DNA of 64,000 nt from Icerya purchasi (Eukaryota > Arthropoda > Insecta > Hemiptera > Monophlebidae). The stretch lies in NCBI GenBank assembly GCA_039619475.1, contig CM077115.1, positions 516,914,815-516,978,814 on the forward strand, written 5' to 3'. A program made the position numbers and the translations under genes. Each line of letters opens with the position of its first letter. The first letter of the stretch is position 1. Shown here piece by piece: positions 1 to 10,651 of the stretch. The notes below the pieces were generated by a model. It was not told where the DNA came from. It made no database searches and saw only the letters and a program-made list of their open reading frames with translations.

Positions 1-3000
1 AACGTGGCTACGGTCGGATATGAATATTAATTTTCGTGGGTATAAGATAATCAGATGCGATCGTGACGATGGTTATGGTGGATCTGCTATTCTTATTAGG
101 AACGGCATTCTATTTAAATCTCATGATGTTTCCTTTAATTCCCCTTCTAGTCCTAATCAGCCTAATATTGTACACATTTCCATTCCTTCCAATGCAGCTC
201 GTCCGCTTAATATTATTTCTATTTATGTTCCCCCTAGTTGCGACCTTCGTCACTTCCCTCTCGTTTCTTTCCTCAGGTCTATCCCGCATCCGTTCATCAT
301 TGGGGGTGACTGGAATGCTCGGTCGCCCTCATGGGGCTGCTCAAACCATAACAACAACGGTACTGCTCTTGAAAATCTTGTTCTTTCTAATGATTTAGTC
401 CTTCTTAATGATCTCTCTCCTACCTATTACAAGAGCGCATCTAGTTATAGTACTCTCGATTTAACTTTCTCATCTCCTTCTATTGGTTTTGATTACAATT
501 GGTCAACTCTCATGGGCTCCTATGGTAGTGATCATATTCCTATTCTAATTACTCCCCAGAATCCTCCTTCTTCTCCTTGCTTTAAACCTCTCAATTACCT
601 TCGATGGAACCTATCGAAAACTAATTGGGCTCTGTTCCACTCCTTAGTTGATTCTATGCTTCCTAATCTTCTAGATGGCTCTGATCCTGTACTCCATTAC
701 CATCTATTCCTAAATTCGATTACAAATGCTCTATCGCTGTCTTCTCCTTCCCGTAAACCGTCATCGTCAGGCCATCGTGGATCAGCATCGTCCCTCTGGT
801 GGAACGAAGAATGCAATGCCGCTTTCGATCATAGTCGCGCTACATTTAGAATTTTCCGATCAAATCCTACACGCGAAAACTTTCTTGCCCACAAAAGGGC
901 CAATGCAAGGGCTAGGTTTATTCTAAAATCGTCTAAGAAATCCTCTTGGAAAAATTTCTGTTCATCTTTTTCGAGAACTACTCCTCTCAAGCATATCTGG
1001 AAAATGGCCAGAGCTTTCAAATTCCCTTCTTCTGAACGTCCTTCTATCCATACTATTTCCTCCGACAGTTTGTCTTCTTTTCTTGATGCTGTTGCTCCTG
1101 CTTATGTTCCTAACGTTGATGAATCCTACCCGTTTCCTGTTATGGAAAACCCTAATTCTCATTCTCTTTCCTCTGCGTTTAATATTAATGAATTAAAATC
1201 CATTCTCAAAAAATCTTCCAGCCCCACTCCAGGTCGTGATGGTATTCCCTTCTTTGTCCTAAAAAAGTTATCCGATCTTGCTTTCCGAACCCTTCTTTGT
1301 ATATTCAACTCCTTTTTGTCCAGAGGAGTCACACCTCCTGACTGGAACACCTTTATTATCATTCCTATCCCTAAGAAAAACTCCTCTCTTCGTCCGATCT
1401 CCCTAGCATCGTGTCTCAGAAAACTGTTTGAGGGCATGCTTAACAAGCGCCTGGTCTGGTGGCTCGAACACAATAATGTTTTTCCTTCTAATATGTTTGG
1501 TTTCCGTCCAGGCTTAGGTCCTGCTGACTGCGTCAGTCTGTTTGTTTCCTATATCTATAAATCTTTCATCGATAAACAGTACACTCTAGCTACTTTTATC
1601 GATGTTTCCAGTGCTTTTGATAATGTCCATCTCCCTACTCTTCGAGATAGAATGATAGCAATTAACATCCCGACGCATTTTTGTTCCCTCATTGTTAACT
1701 TGATGTTAAATCGTACTATTCTCCTGTCTTCTTCTTCGTTCGAGGTTACAAGAGTTGTTTCACGTGATCTTCCACAAGGATCCTGCCTTAGTCCTACTCT
1801 TTTTAATATTTATACTATTTCTGTTGCTTCTCTTTCTATGAACTCCTCTTCCTTATTTTTTGCCGATGACATTCTTCTCTTTTCCTCATCCCGTGATATC
1901 GTAGATGCTAACGAAAGTGTTAATTCGTCTCTAGCTACTTTGGAACAATCTCTTTCCTCTTTGAACCTTTCTATTTCCCCTTTAAAATCCTCTTGTATTG
2001 TCTTTTCTCTTCGTCCTTTTAATCCCGCTTTAGTCTCTGTATCCTTAAACTCCAATCTTATCCCTCGTAGGGAATGCTTCTGCTATCTCGGTGTATTTCT
2101 CAATAGTCGTCTCTCCTTTTATGAACATATTAATTTCCTTTCCTCTTCTGCCCTTAAAAGACTAAACTTACTGAAAGCTCTTTCTCCAACAAAATGGGGA
2201 GGCGATCCCTTTCTCCTTATTTCCTTGTACAATTCGATTATCCGTTCCAAATTCGACTACTGTTCCTTTATCTATGGCTCTGCCTCAAAATCACTTCTTT
2301 CCAAGCTGGATATAATTCAAAATTCTTGTATTCGTCTTTGCCTTGGTGTTCTTAGATCTTCTCGAGTACCAGCAGTTCTCGCTGAGTCTAACTCGCCTCC
2401 CCTTTTCATTCGCAGATCCTATTTAGGTTATCGTTTCTTGTGTAAACGCCTACCGTTATCATCCTCCAAACTTATTCCTTCATATCTTTCTATTCTGCAA
2501 AACTGGCGTTTTACTCCCAAGAAAATTCCTATTCTAGCCCACATTGCTTTGCGGCTAAATTCCTTTTTATCCTGCACAATTTCTTATAACAATCTCCCTT
2601 ACTTTTCTTTCAATTTTGCAGATCTCTCCAATCCTCCCAATGTATTCTACTTTCCTTTTTCCTCCAAATCCCTTTCCTATCCAACAGTTATACAGGAATT
2701 CCATAGTTATATCGAATCCCGTTTTCCTTCCCATATTGCTATTTTTACGGATGGTTCGAAGGGGCCTAATGGAGTTGGAGCTTCTTTCATCATTCCGAGC
2801 ATTAATTTCTCTGAATCTTTTCGTCTCCCTTCCTTTTGTACTATCTTTACGGCCGAGTTAACGGCCATTTTACGTGCCATAATCCATATTTCCTCACATC
2901 GTTCTTCTTCTAAATTTTTAATTATCTCCGACTCCATGTGTGCTCTTAAAGCTATTTCCTCTCATTTCCCCTCTCACTTCTCTGACCTTTTCATCCTCCG

Positions 3001-3711
3001 TATTCGCTCTCTCATTCACACTCTCTTCTCACTTCACGCTATCCGCATTGAAATGCTCTGGGTCCCCAGTCATATGGGGATAGAGGGTAACGAAATGGCT
3101 GATTCTTTGGCTCAGATTGCTGTATCCTCCCGCTTTTTTTTCTCTAAAATTCCCGTTTCGAATTTACTCCCATTGTGCAAAAAGTTTCATGTTAGATTTT
3201 GGTCAGATTTTTACGTTTCCTCCTTTTCTAATCATTCTTCCTTTTATTTTTCCATCCAACCTAATCTTCCCACGCGGCCTTGGTTTTACGATTTTCCTTC
3301 GCTTCACCGCTCCGTTATTGTTCCTATTATCCGTTTACGTCTGAATCATACTCTTCTTCCTTCCTCACGCTTTCGTTTTCATCTCGCTCTTTCCCCTTAT
3401 TGCCCTCTTCATCCTGACGACGTAGCCGTCTGTGATCCTGACCATATCCTCTTTGAATGTCCATCCCTCGTGAACGAACGTACCTCTTTGTATTCCAATC
3501 TGCTGTCACTCAAACTCCCTACTCCTTATTGTGCCTCGTATATCTTATCGTTTCCGTCGATCTCAGTTGTTCCTATCCTCAGTTCCTTTATCTTATCAAT
3601 AGCTGACCGAATCTACATTTAACTGATCCTTCTCCTTCCTTTCGTTTCTGGGCGAAGATCCTTTGTTGATATGCCCAAAGGGGGGTTAAAAAAAAAAAAA
3701 AAAAAAAAAAA
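1..3711 (+). mobile_element. Family A non-LTR retrotransposon, near-complete copy with poly(A) tail
   Basis: The element consists of the ORF2 above, a 3' UTR of about 65 bases and a poly(A) run at about 3688-3711. The 3' UTR contains a signature of the type CTGGGCGAAGATCC...GATATGCCC before the A run. Variants of that signature mark eight more fragments of the family in this window. Any ORF1 and the 5' end are outside the window. An undamaged reading frame beside eight decayed copies suggests a recent insertion. Confidence 0.9.
2..3622 (+). CDS. Non-LTR retrotransposon ORF2 (endonuclease, reverse transcriptase, RNase H), 5' end cut by window
   Basis: This reading frame encodes the replication enzyme of a LINE-type element, which nicks target DNA and reverse transcribes its RNA there. 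It is open to the left window edge, and the codons before the first ATG (base 20) read TWLRSD, which fits the usual ETWL start of the endonuclease domain, so the true start is outside. Numbering from base 20, the AP-endonuclease domain shows GYGGSAI (19-25), GDWNA (96-100) and YGSDHIPI. Reverse transcriptase starts near residue 400 (TPGRDGIP) and carries the catalytic FADD at about 614-617. RNase H begins at FTDGS (Asp about 911) and continues through AELTAI, SDS and SHMGIEGNEMAD. A C/H-rich tail (CPLH...CDPDH...FECP) follows. No stop or frameshift is visible over 1200 codons. The domain order fits the I/R1/LOA-like groups; the exact clade is not decided. The coding strand is strikingly pyrimidine-rich. 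Confidence 0.93.
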   Translation, partial: TWLRSDMNINFRGYKIIRCDRDDGYGGSAILIRNGILFKSHDVSFNSPSSPNQPNIVHISIPSNAARPLNIISIYVPPSCDLRHFPLVSFLRSIPHPFIIGGDWNARSPSWGCSNHNNNGTALENLVLSNDLVLLNDLSPTYYKSASSYSTLDLTFSSPSIGFDYNWSTLMGSYGSDHIPILITPQNPPSSPCFKPLNYLRWNLSKTNWALFHSLVDSMLPNLLDGSDPVLHYHLFLNSITNALSLSSPSRKPSSSGHRGSASSLWWNEECNAAFDHSRATFRIFRSNPTRENFLAHKRANARARFILKSSKKSSWKNFCSSFSRTTPLKHIWKMARAFKFPSSERPSIHTISSDSLSSFLDAVAPAYVPNVDESYPFPVMENPNSHSLSSAFNINELKSILKKSSSPTPGRDGIPFFVLKKLSDLAFRTLLCIFNSFLSRGVTPPDWNTFIIIPIPKKNSSLRPISLASCLRKLFEGMLNKRLVWWLEHNNVFPSNMFGFRPGLGPADCVSLFVSYIYKSFIDKQYTLATFIDVSSAFDNVHLPTLRDRMIAINIPTHFCSLIVNLMLNRTILLSSSSFEVTRVVSRDLPQGSCLSPTLFNIYTISVASLSMNSSSLFFADDILLFSSSRDIVDANESVNSSLATLEQSLSSLNLSISPLKSSCIVFSLRPFNPALVSVSLNSNLIPRRECFCYLGVFLNSRLSFYEHINFLSSSALKRLNLLKALSPTKWGGDPFLLISLYNSIIRSKFDYCSFIYGSASKSLLSKLDIIQNSCIRLCLGVLRSSRVPAVLAESNSPPLFIRRSYLGYRFLCKRLPLSSSKLIPSYLSILQNWRFTPKKIPILAHIALRLNSFLSCTISYNNLPYFSFNFADLSNPPNVFYFPFSSKSLSYPTVIQEFHSYIESRFPSHIAIFTDGSKGPNGVGASFIIPSINFSESFRLPSFCTIFTAELTAILRAIIHISSHRSSSKFLIISDSMCALKAISSHFPSHFSDLFILRIRSLIHTLFSLHAIRIEMLWVPSHMGIEGNEMADSLAQIAVSSRFFFSKIPVSNLLPLCKKFHVRFWSDFYVSSFSNHSSFYFSIQPNLPTRPWFYDFPSLHRSVIVPIIRLRLNHTLLPSSRFRFHLALSPYCPLHPDDVAVCDPDHILFECPSLVNERTSLYSNLLSLKLPTPYCASYILSFPSISVVPILSSFILSIADRIYI

Positions 3712-3918
3712 GTCAGATGCACTGTGCACGTTTCAAGAAATTTCCGCGTGTTGTAACTATTTCCCGAATGTACACGGCATTTTTACATATTCATGCATAT
3801 AGTGTCGATGTTAGTGTATCGTAGTTTATTTAGTGCTATGAGTAGACAATAATTTTGAATTCTTTCAAGTACCTGAAAAAAATAATTTAACTGCTAGACG
3901 ACAGAATTATTACTGCAT

Positions 3919-4190
3919 ACAATAAATTTTGGGAATAGACTACTAATAACCACCAAATGATTTCTGATCAATCTGTATCATTTAAATAAATATTTTTAAA
4001 AAAATTGTCGATTTTCGCAAATTTGTCGGCCAGCTTCGCACTTCTTTTTTTCTACGGTCTCTAGAAACTGAACCGTTCACTACCAAATTTCGGGAATAGA
4101 CTACCAATGACCACCAAATAATTCTTAATTGTTTTGCAATGTTGATTTTGAATTACCAAAAATTTATCGGCCAACTTCACACAGCCTGCA
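3919..4190. repeat. Two-copy tandem duplication, period about 161 bp
   Basis: Two diverged copies of one segment follow each other. Both contain GGGAATAGACTA (3931 and 4092), an ACCACCAAAT block and a later TCGGCCAACTTC-like block. No coding potential is seen. The 200 bases before it (3712-3918) show nothing recognisable. Confidence 0.65.
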
Positions 4191-4231
4191 ACATGTAGTG
4201 TAAAATATTTCTCAAATTCTTAAAAGACGTA

Positions 4232-4310
4232 ATATATATACACGTACATACACACACACACACGCACACATATATATATATATATATATGTGTGGGTTGT
4301 GTATATATAT
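4232..4310. repeat. Compound microsatellite (TA/CA/TG)
   Basis: Runs of TA, CA and again TA/TG follow one another. The next 150 bases (to about 4460) are AT-rich with nothing identifiable. Confidence 0.85.
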
Positions 4311-4459
4311 TGTTGTGGTTCCTAATATTTTGTTTAATGTCCATGTTTAACCCAATAAATGCAACAACTTTTATAAAATTTTCGTATAATTAACTTTAAT
4401 GATTATGATTCACTTTCGCTTAATTATTAATTCCGGACGAAATAAAAACGAACATATAC

Positions 4460-5600
4460 TTTGGGTTCAAATACACTATGATCAATAAGTACCGAGAATT
4501 CCTAATTTAAATGAACTGTGGTCGACCAATCTGTGGTTTTCTTTTTTTCTTAAGTTTGCAGCTCCTGTACTGACATCTGCGTCAAACTTGAGTGTGATCG
4601 GATCATTAGTGCTTGTTTGTCAGCTGTTTACAACAAACAAGTTCTCGTGTTTCGTCGTATTTTAACATAAATAATTTTATTGAACAAAGAATTTGTGTTG
4701 AAATTTTGTGTTTTCAACGAAATTTCTATTGCCAAATCCTTGAAAATGTCTCAGAAAGCTTTTGGGAGAGTCTTCGCCATCAAAAACCAGAACATACGAG
4801 CGGTATAATGAGTTCCAAGGTGGTCGTGAAATGGTCAAAGACTTGTTTCGTTCTGGTGGCCCTTCCAGATCGAACACCGACAAAGACGTCGAAATTGTGA
4901 AGAAATCATCATGTGAGCCTAAGATGGATGGCTAGTGATCTCAACATCACCTTCGAAACTGTTCAGCACATTGTTGTGGATATTTTATGCGTCGCGTTGC
5001 CGCAGGACTTGTGCTTAAGGGCTCGAATTTCCTGCAAAAAGTCGATCGAAAGAAAGTTGCTAAAGAGATGATCTCCGAGGTCCAAAGTGATCCAAACTTC
5101 ATGAAACGGATAATTGCGGAAGACGAGACATGGATCTATGAATGTAACGTGCAAACAGCCCTACAGTCATCCGAATCAAGGGCGAGCCGAAACTGAAAAA
5201 ATCGCGCCAAAGTTATTCGAAAATCAAGGTTATGCTAACAGTTTTCTTCGGTTACCGAGGTGCTGTCCATTACGAGTTCATGCCACCGGGTGACAACAAG
5301 GAGTATTAGCTTGCTGTTTTGAAGCGTCTGAGAGATGCTGTGCGCCACAAACGGTCGAATTTGTGGGCCGACAACAGTTGCATTTTGCACCACGATAATG
5401 CGCCGTCACACTAAGCGCGGGTTGTGATGGATTTCTTAACCAAAAACATTCTCCGGCAGGCACCGTATTCGCCAGATATGTGGCTCCCCGTGTGACTTTT
5501 TTCTTTTCCGTCGGCTTAAACTACCACTTCGTGGAAAAAAATTTGAATCTCTGGAATCAAAGATGCTGAAAGACATCCCTGTTTTAGCCGGGCCGCTCTC
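4460..5600 (+). pseudogene. Mariner (DD34D) transposase remnant
   Basis: The transposase would cut and paste the element between TA sites. A reading frame beginning MSQKAFGRVF at 4746 breaks quickly, but pieces in other frames keep family hallmarks: RVAAGLVLKGSNFLQKVDRK near 4990, EDETWIYE near 5120, FFRYRGAVHYEFMPPGDNK near 5240 and the mariner signature HHDNAPSH near 5390. The following PYSPD block, where DD34D enzymes normally read PDLAPCDFFLF, is damaged, so the third catalytic Asp is lost. There are many stops and indels. The sequence near 4470 (GATCAATAAGTACCGAGAAT) resembles a mariner terminal inverted repeat; I could not find a clear partner at the right end. Confidence 0.85.
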
Positions 5601-5949
5601 TTTCGGACGCGATCTTTCTGGCGTGAATCTTTCGGGCGCAGATTCTTCCAGGCGTGGATCGTTCGAAAGTAGCGAACGAGGGTTTTTACTCTTAATTTGT
5701 AATATCGTATATATTTCTCGCTTAGCATTAACATAAATGTGTTTATTTATGTGTTTGAAAATTGTTATGTCCTTATTTATCTTTTTCGATGTTTCTTTGA
5801 AACTCAAGTAGCTTCGTCAAGGAATTAAATATACAATTACAATTATAGAGAACAGAAGAAACTTCAATAAATGTATCCCCCCAAATAAACTTGCTAGATA
5901 CGAATGAAAAAGAAAGATAATATAACGAATACATATATATATATATTTA
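5601..5949. other. Right flank of mariner remnant, no gene
   Basis: The segment contains a GC-richer patch (5580-5680) with repeated TTTCGGGCG-like words and then AT-rich DNA ending in a TA microsatellite. I see no conserved reading frame here. Confidence 0.4.
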
Positions 5950-6334
5950 TTACAACGTAATTCTTAGGCTACCCCCCATTCGAAAAAATGTCCCAAAAAA
6001 TGTCCCAAAAAAATGTCCCAGAAAAATGTCTCAATTTTATGTAACGTTTGTTATATTTTGTAGGAATTTTGTTATTGTTATTTAAAAAATATCACAATTT
6101 TATGTAATGAAATACGAGTATGTAACGAAAAAATGTCTTAATTTTATATAACGGAAGGTAAATGTTAGAATAGGATTTTTGTGGTTATGTTATTTTTTGT
6201 GTGTGTTGATGCCAGTAAGAATTACGTTGTAAATTTTGATCATTTTATACAAAGTATAGAAGAGAAAGAGACAGAAATGAAAGCAAGAAGCCCCTTGCGA
6301 GGCCAAAATGGCCGAGTTATTATATATATATATT
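5950..6334 (+). mobile_element. MITE-like element with internal AAAAATGTCCC repeats, copy 1
   Basis: It starts with CAACGTAATTCTTAGGCTACC and carries four AAAAATGTCCC-type repeats, then a TATGTAACG segment. It later shows AGTAAGAATTACGTTG, which is an inverted match to the start. It ends in a small hairpin (GGCCAAAATGGCC), GAGTT and a TA run. A near-identical relative lies at 54770-55195 and a reverse-oriented one at 24950-25215. No coding capacity. Confidence 0.75.
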
Positions 6335-6465
6335 AGAAGCAAATTCAATCCAGTTATGTTATACTTTAAATTGTGTAGAGTTGATGGCTTGTAATTTTTT
6401 AAATATGGCTGACTATATATAAAAAAAAAAAAATTGAAAAGAACCGATATTGCATTTGACCGATT

Positions 6466-7139
6466 ATTAATATTAATCATTTTCGTCCATTTCGTATTAC
6501 TAGTGCTAACGGAACTCGTTAAGTTTACATTGCAAAAGTCTGTTTATTTGTATTTCACGCCGAAGTCGTTATTTCAAAAAAATAAAAAAACATCTCAATA
6601 AAGTGATGTAAAATATGTGTTCTGTGATTATATATAATAAGTATGTATATATAACATGCTATACACGTGGAGAAACTAAATCGTTAACGAAGAACGGTAT
6701 ATTTTGCGTGGAATTTCTGATAGCAGTATAACTCGTATTTCTCATTAACACAAATGATAACGTTTAGCGAATAATACCTGAAAATCACCGCAGGTAGTCC
6801 GTAAAAAATTCTGAGCTCGCTACCGCTTAAAAGATTCACGCCAGAAAGAGCTGGCCCCGTTTCGGCTTATCAAAAATGTATGGATGATTGAGTCAAGCGT
6901 TGACGTATTGCTTCAGATGGAAGTTATTTTGAAGGAGATTAATTTTATTTACAAATTCCGGATACACTTATTGATCATACCTTGTATATAAGAAACAACT
7001 AAAATACCGACTCACACATATAATAAAGTACACGAAGAATTTATGAAGAAAATAATTCACTTACTCAATATTTAATATAATTTTTAAGAGTTCCGTTAGC
7101 ATTAGCAATACGAAATTGATGAAGATGATTAATATTAAT
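6466..7139. mobile_element. Non-autonomous DNA element with about 55-bp terminal inverted repeats
   Basis: The segment 6466-6520 (ATTAATATTAATCATTTTCG onward, through TTTCGTATTACTAGTGCTAA) matches the reverse complement of 7085-7139 with scattered mismatches. The interior has no long reading frame. The immediate flanks do not show an obvious target-site duplication, so the superfamily is undetermined. Confidence 0.65.
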
Positions 7140-7559
7140 TATATATTACTAATGAACATGAAGTTTTTTTCTCTTTTACGTCTTCCCTTGTTGAATTAGC
7201 GTAGCCACTCTCGGATAACTTCCACTTTGTGTAGGGTTGAGACAGAATCTTAACCTCGGAATCTAATGTGTTGAAGTTGATTCGAATAATCAGTGTTGCA
7301 TAGCTTCAACGAATATCCCCCATCAATGCTTCTCCGCGGGCGAAAGATAGTTTTAATTGAATTTATGCGTCTCGAGAAATTTATTATGAACAGGAAAACA
7401 AAAAGATTCAGTTAAATGTAAATACAAAAATAAAATTAACCTTTTGCTTTCATATGAACAGTCTCATTTTATCCGCTGCAGCAGTCATCGAGCCGCGTAG
7501 GAAAAATCCAACGAGTTAGAAAATTCCTATCATCACATTTTTATTAAAACACTGTTATT
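7140..7559. other. Intergenic, nothing recognised
   Basis: AT-rich single-copy-looking DNA with no long reading frame, no repeat shared within the window and no RNA gene. Confidence 0.5.
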
Positions 7560-8029
7560 CGGTGATGAATCCAGTGGGCGTTTTGGGGGGCAATGCGAAG
7601 AGCTTAATATAAACTGTTTAAGAATGCAGCAATTGAATAGGAAATAAGATCCTTTTTATTCGTTTTGTTTCCACTTATGTCAAAAGTTGATATAAAAAAA
7701 CATTTTGAAATGGTTCAATTAGTCTCGTATATTTTTAAATTTCAAAATTAAGAGATTAATTTTTGACACGGAAAAGTGAAACTTCATAAAATAACAATAA
7801 AAAAAAAAAAAAAAATGATTTTTTAAAATTTGGCTTTGATGTTTGTTGGTTATTCTATGAAATATGCTTTTATTTCAAATGTGCGAAAGATGTAAAATAC
7901 ACGCGAGCTAAAAAAAATATTAGCTGCAATTCGTATTTTTTGTCAACGAGAAGTATCACAGTCACCGTCGGTCCATTTATTATTAATATCAATAAATTGT
8001 TTAAAGGTTTCTCTTTTCAGTTTGTATTT

Positions 8030-8240
8030 ATTCCGTTTTTTTTTGTTTTTTTTTTTAAAGCAACATGCTTCCTGTTCTTTATTGTACTTCCTATATCCCG
8101 TCCTTCCCAAATTAATTATTCCCGCTACATTGATTGCTTTTTAGCAAAGATTTTTGATCGGATTAAAATATAACCGACTTCTTTTCTTACTATTTGTTTC
8201 TGGGTAAAGGTCCTTAGTTGACGAGCCCCCCCCCCCCAAA
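8030..8240 (+). mobile_element. Family A 3'-end fragment
   Basis: It encodes a decayed version of the family A C-terminus (ending FDRIKI where the intact copy ends ADRIYI). The 3' signature follows (TTTCTGGGTAAAGGTCCTTA, GACGAGCCCC). The usual A run is replaced by a C run and an A-rich stretch. Confidence 0.75.
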
Positions 8241-8244
8241 GGAA

Positions 8245-8596
8245 AAAGATCTATGGATAACTTCATTTCACCCGTTTTTGTCACTTTTCAGTTTCCACTC
8301 CCCTTATTGTCATCTATATCCGAATGAGGAACTTATCTGTGATGCTAATCACATTTTCTTTGAGTATTCTGTGCTCTTTCTGCGGAACGCTCTTCCCTTT
8401 ATTTACTCCTTTTAAAGTCAAGGCTTCCTGCTCCCTACTGTACTTCCCATATCTTGTCCATTCCGTCTCAGTTTGTTGTTCCTGCCATTGGTTTTTCTTT
8501 ATTTCTGCCATTTCCGATCGAATCAAGTTTTAATTAGTTACCTCTTCTTTCTATTGTTTCTGAGTGAGATCCCTGGTTGACGAGCCCAAAAAAAAA
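8245..8596 (+). mobile_element. Family A 3'-end fragment, second in tandem
   Basis: It begins at the HxSPYC-like block of the C/H-rich tail (the CDANHIFFEYS-type peptide corresponds to CDPDHILFECPS). It runs to a 3' signature (TTTCTGAGTGAGATCC, GACGAGCCC) and a poly(A) at 8586-8600. Together with the preceding fragment it interrupts the hAT-like element. Confidence 0.8.
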
Positions 8597-8884
8597 AAAA
8601 CAAATTTCATTTCAGTCTCTGCTGCTTTTTTCTTATTTTTTATTTCCAAAAAAAGTCCTCATTTAAAATAGCTTAAATCTTGGCGTATTCGTTTACTATA
8701 AAAAGATAATGAACCCCCGTTGGAATGTTTTTACACAATATGATGTTCTTTAATGCTACAATTAGAATTGATAATTTTAAAACCAATTGAGAAAACCTCA
8801 TTGTTGTTTATAATCGGCGTTATTTTACACTTCAGAATTTATCGTTCACACTTGCTTCTTTTTCATTATTTTTTTAACCGGCTA

Positions 8885-9297
8885 CAAAAATAAAATGCTT
8901 TTTTACAAAAAATAAATACCGACTTCAAGGTTTATTTTAAAAATGCACTAAAAAGTAAAAAATAATTACTCCCGATAAAATATATATATCAGAGTGATAT
9001 AACTTAAAGTGATATCGTAATTCTTATACAATATTAACTTTTTGGAGTTGAAATTAAATTCATGTTAGGAACAATTTAATCAACATTTAATGCAGTTTTT
9101 AGTTATTCTTTTAATATGAATTTGATGCCAACTCCAAAAAATTAATGTTGTATAAGAATTACGATATCACCTTAAGTTATATCACTCTGATATACATATT
9201 TTATCGGGAGTAATTATTTTTTACTTTTTAGTGCATTTTTAAATATTTATAATAAACCTTCAAGTATCGGTATGTATTTTTTGTAAAAAAGCATTTT
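8885..9297. repeat. Hairpin MITE, unit 1 of the hairpin complex
   Basis: Two inverted arms of about 180 bp (8885-9065 and 9120-9297) surround a short loop. The arms contain ATGCACTAAAAAGTAAAAAA, AATTACTCCCGATAAAATAT, AGTGATATAACTTAA and CGTAATTCTTATACAA-type words. It is a homologue of 10165-10651. A fragment of one arm also lies at about 27528-27571. Confidence 0.85.
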
Positions 9298-9354
9298 ATT
9301 TTTTACTTTTTAGTGCATTTTTATTCAATTAAATTAAAACATTTTAATAAAAAC

Positions 9355-10036
9355 AGATATTTTCACGGTAAAAACACCAAAAGCTACATTTCCATGGTAA
9401 TTTGGCAAATTTATAGTATTTTAAGTCAAAAATCTAATCCGACGGTGAAAACAATCATGAATGAAAAGCATCCAAAAAGCTCCAATCTCCCGCATTATTA
9501 AGGATAACTCAAAAACTATCGGTCAGATCTTGATCAAATTTAAATGGGACCACATGAGAAGCACACTACCTTTTAAATAAAAGAACAATCATCAAAATCG
9601 GTGTTCATCTAGAAGAAAGTTCTGTGGTTAAAAAACATAAAAAACAATAAAAAAAAAAAAAAAACAGTCGAATTGAATACCTCTTCCTTTTTTGAAGTCG
9701 GTTAAAAAGGGAGATATTCAATTCGACTGTATTTTTATTTTTTTTATTGTTTTTTATGTTTTTTAACCACAGAACTTTCTTCTAGATGAACACCGATTTT
9801 GATGATTGTTCTTTTATTTAAAAGGTAGTGTGCTTCTCATGTGGTCCCATTTAAATTTGATCAAGATCTGATCGGTAGTTTTTTTAGTTTTACCCTTAAT
9901 AATGCGGCAGTTGAAGCTTTTTGGATGTTTTTCATTCATGATTAGTTCCAACGTCAAGTTAGATTTTTATTGACTTCTTAAAATATTATAAATTTGCCAA
10001 ATTACTATGGAAATGTAGTTTTTGATGTTTTCACAC
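9355..10036. repeat. Large palindrome with arms of about 335 bp
   Basis: The left arm 9355-9690 is the reverse complement of 9700-10036, with few differences, centred near 9697. Shared landmarks include ACAGTCGAATTGAATA/TATTCAATTCGACTGT, TTAACCACAGAACTTTCTTC, GATGAACACCGATTTTGATG and TGCTTCTCATGTGGTCCCAT. The centre contains TTTTTTGAAGTCGGTTAAAA. No transposase is encoded. Confidence 0.9.
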
Positions 10037-10164
10037 CGTGTGGAAGTGCAGTTCAAAATTTAGAAATCGATTTTTTCTTTTTAAGTATAAAGTATGGAGA
10101 ATACTGTGAAAAAAAAATTGATTTTTAACAAGAAAAAAATTCAAACATAACGCTAATAAAAATT

Positions 10165-10651
10165 GTAAAATAAAATGCTTTTCTACAAAAAAAAGTAAAT
10201 ACCGATACTTCAAGGTTTATTATAAAAATTTAATAAAAATGCACTAAAAAGTAAAAAATAATTACTCCCGATAAGAAAATATATATATCAAAGTGATACA
10301 ACACTTAAGTGGTGTGATATTACGATAATTCTTGTACAACATTAATACCTTAATTAGAGTAGTAGGATTCATATTACATATTACAATATCTAGGAATAAT
10401 TTTTTAATGACTATATTTAATGCAGTTTTTATTAATTATTATTTTAATATGTAATTTAAATCCTACTCTAATTAAGGTATTAATGTTGTATAAGAATTAC
10501 GAGATAATGCCACTTTTAAGGGTATATCACGCCCTGACATATATATTTTCTTATCGGGAGTAATTGTTTTTTACTCTTTAGTGCATTTTTATTAAATTTT
10601 TATAATAAACCTTGAAGTATCGGTATTTATTTTTTTTGTAGAAAAGCATTT
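10165..10651. repeat. Hairpin MITE, unit 2 of the hairpin complex
   Basis: The inverted arms are about 215 bp each, with the same terminal sequence as unit 1 (AAAATGCTTTTCTACAAAAA, TACCGATACTTCAAGG, AATTACTCCCGATAAG). The inner arms differ from unit 1 (TACCTTAATTAGAGTAG and its complement), so the two units are related but not simple duplicates. Confidence 0.85.
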
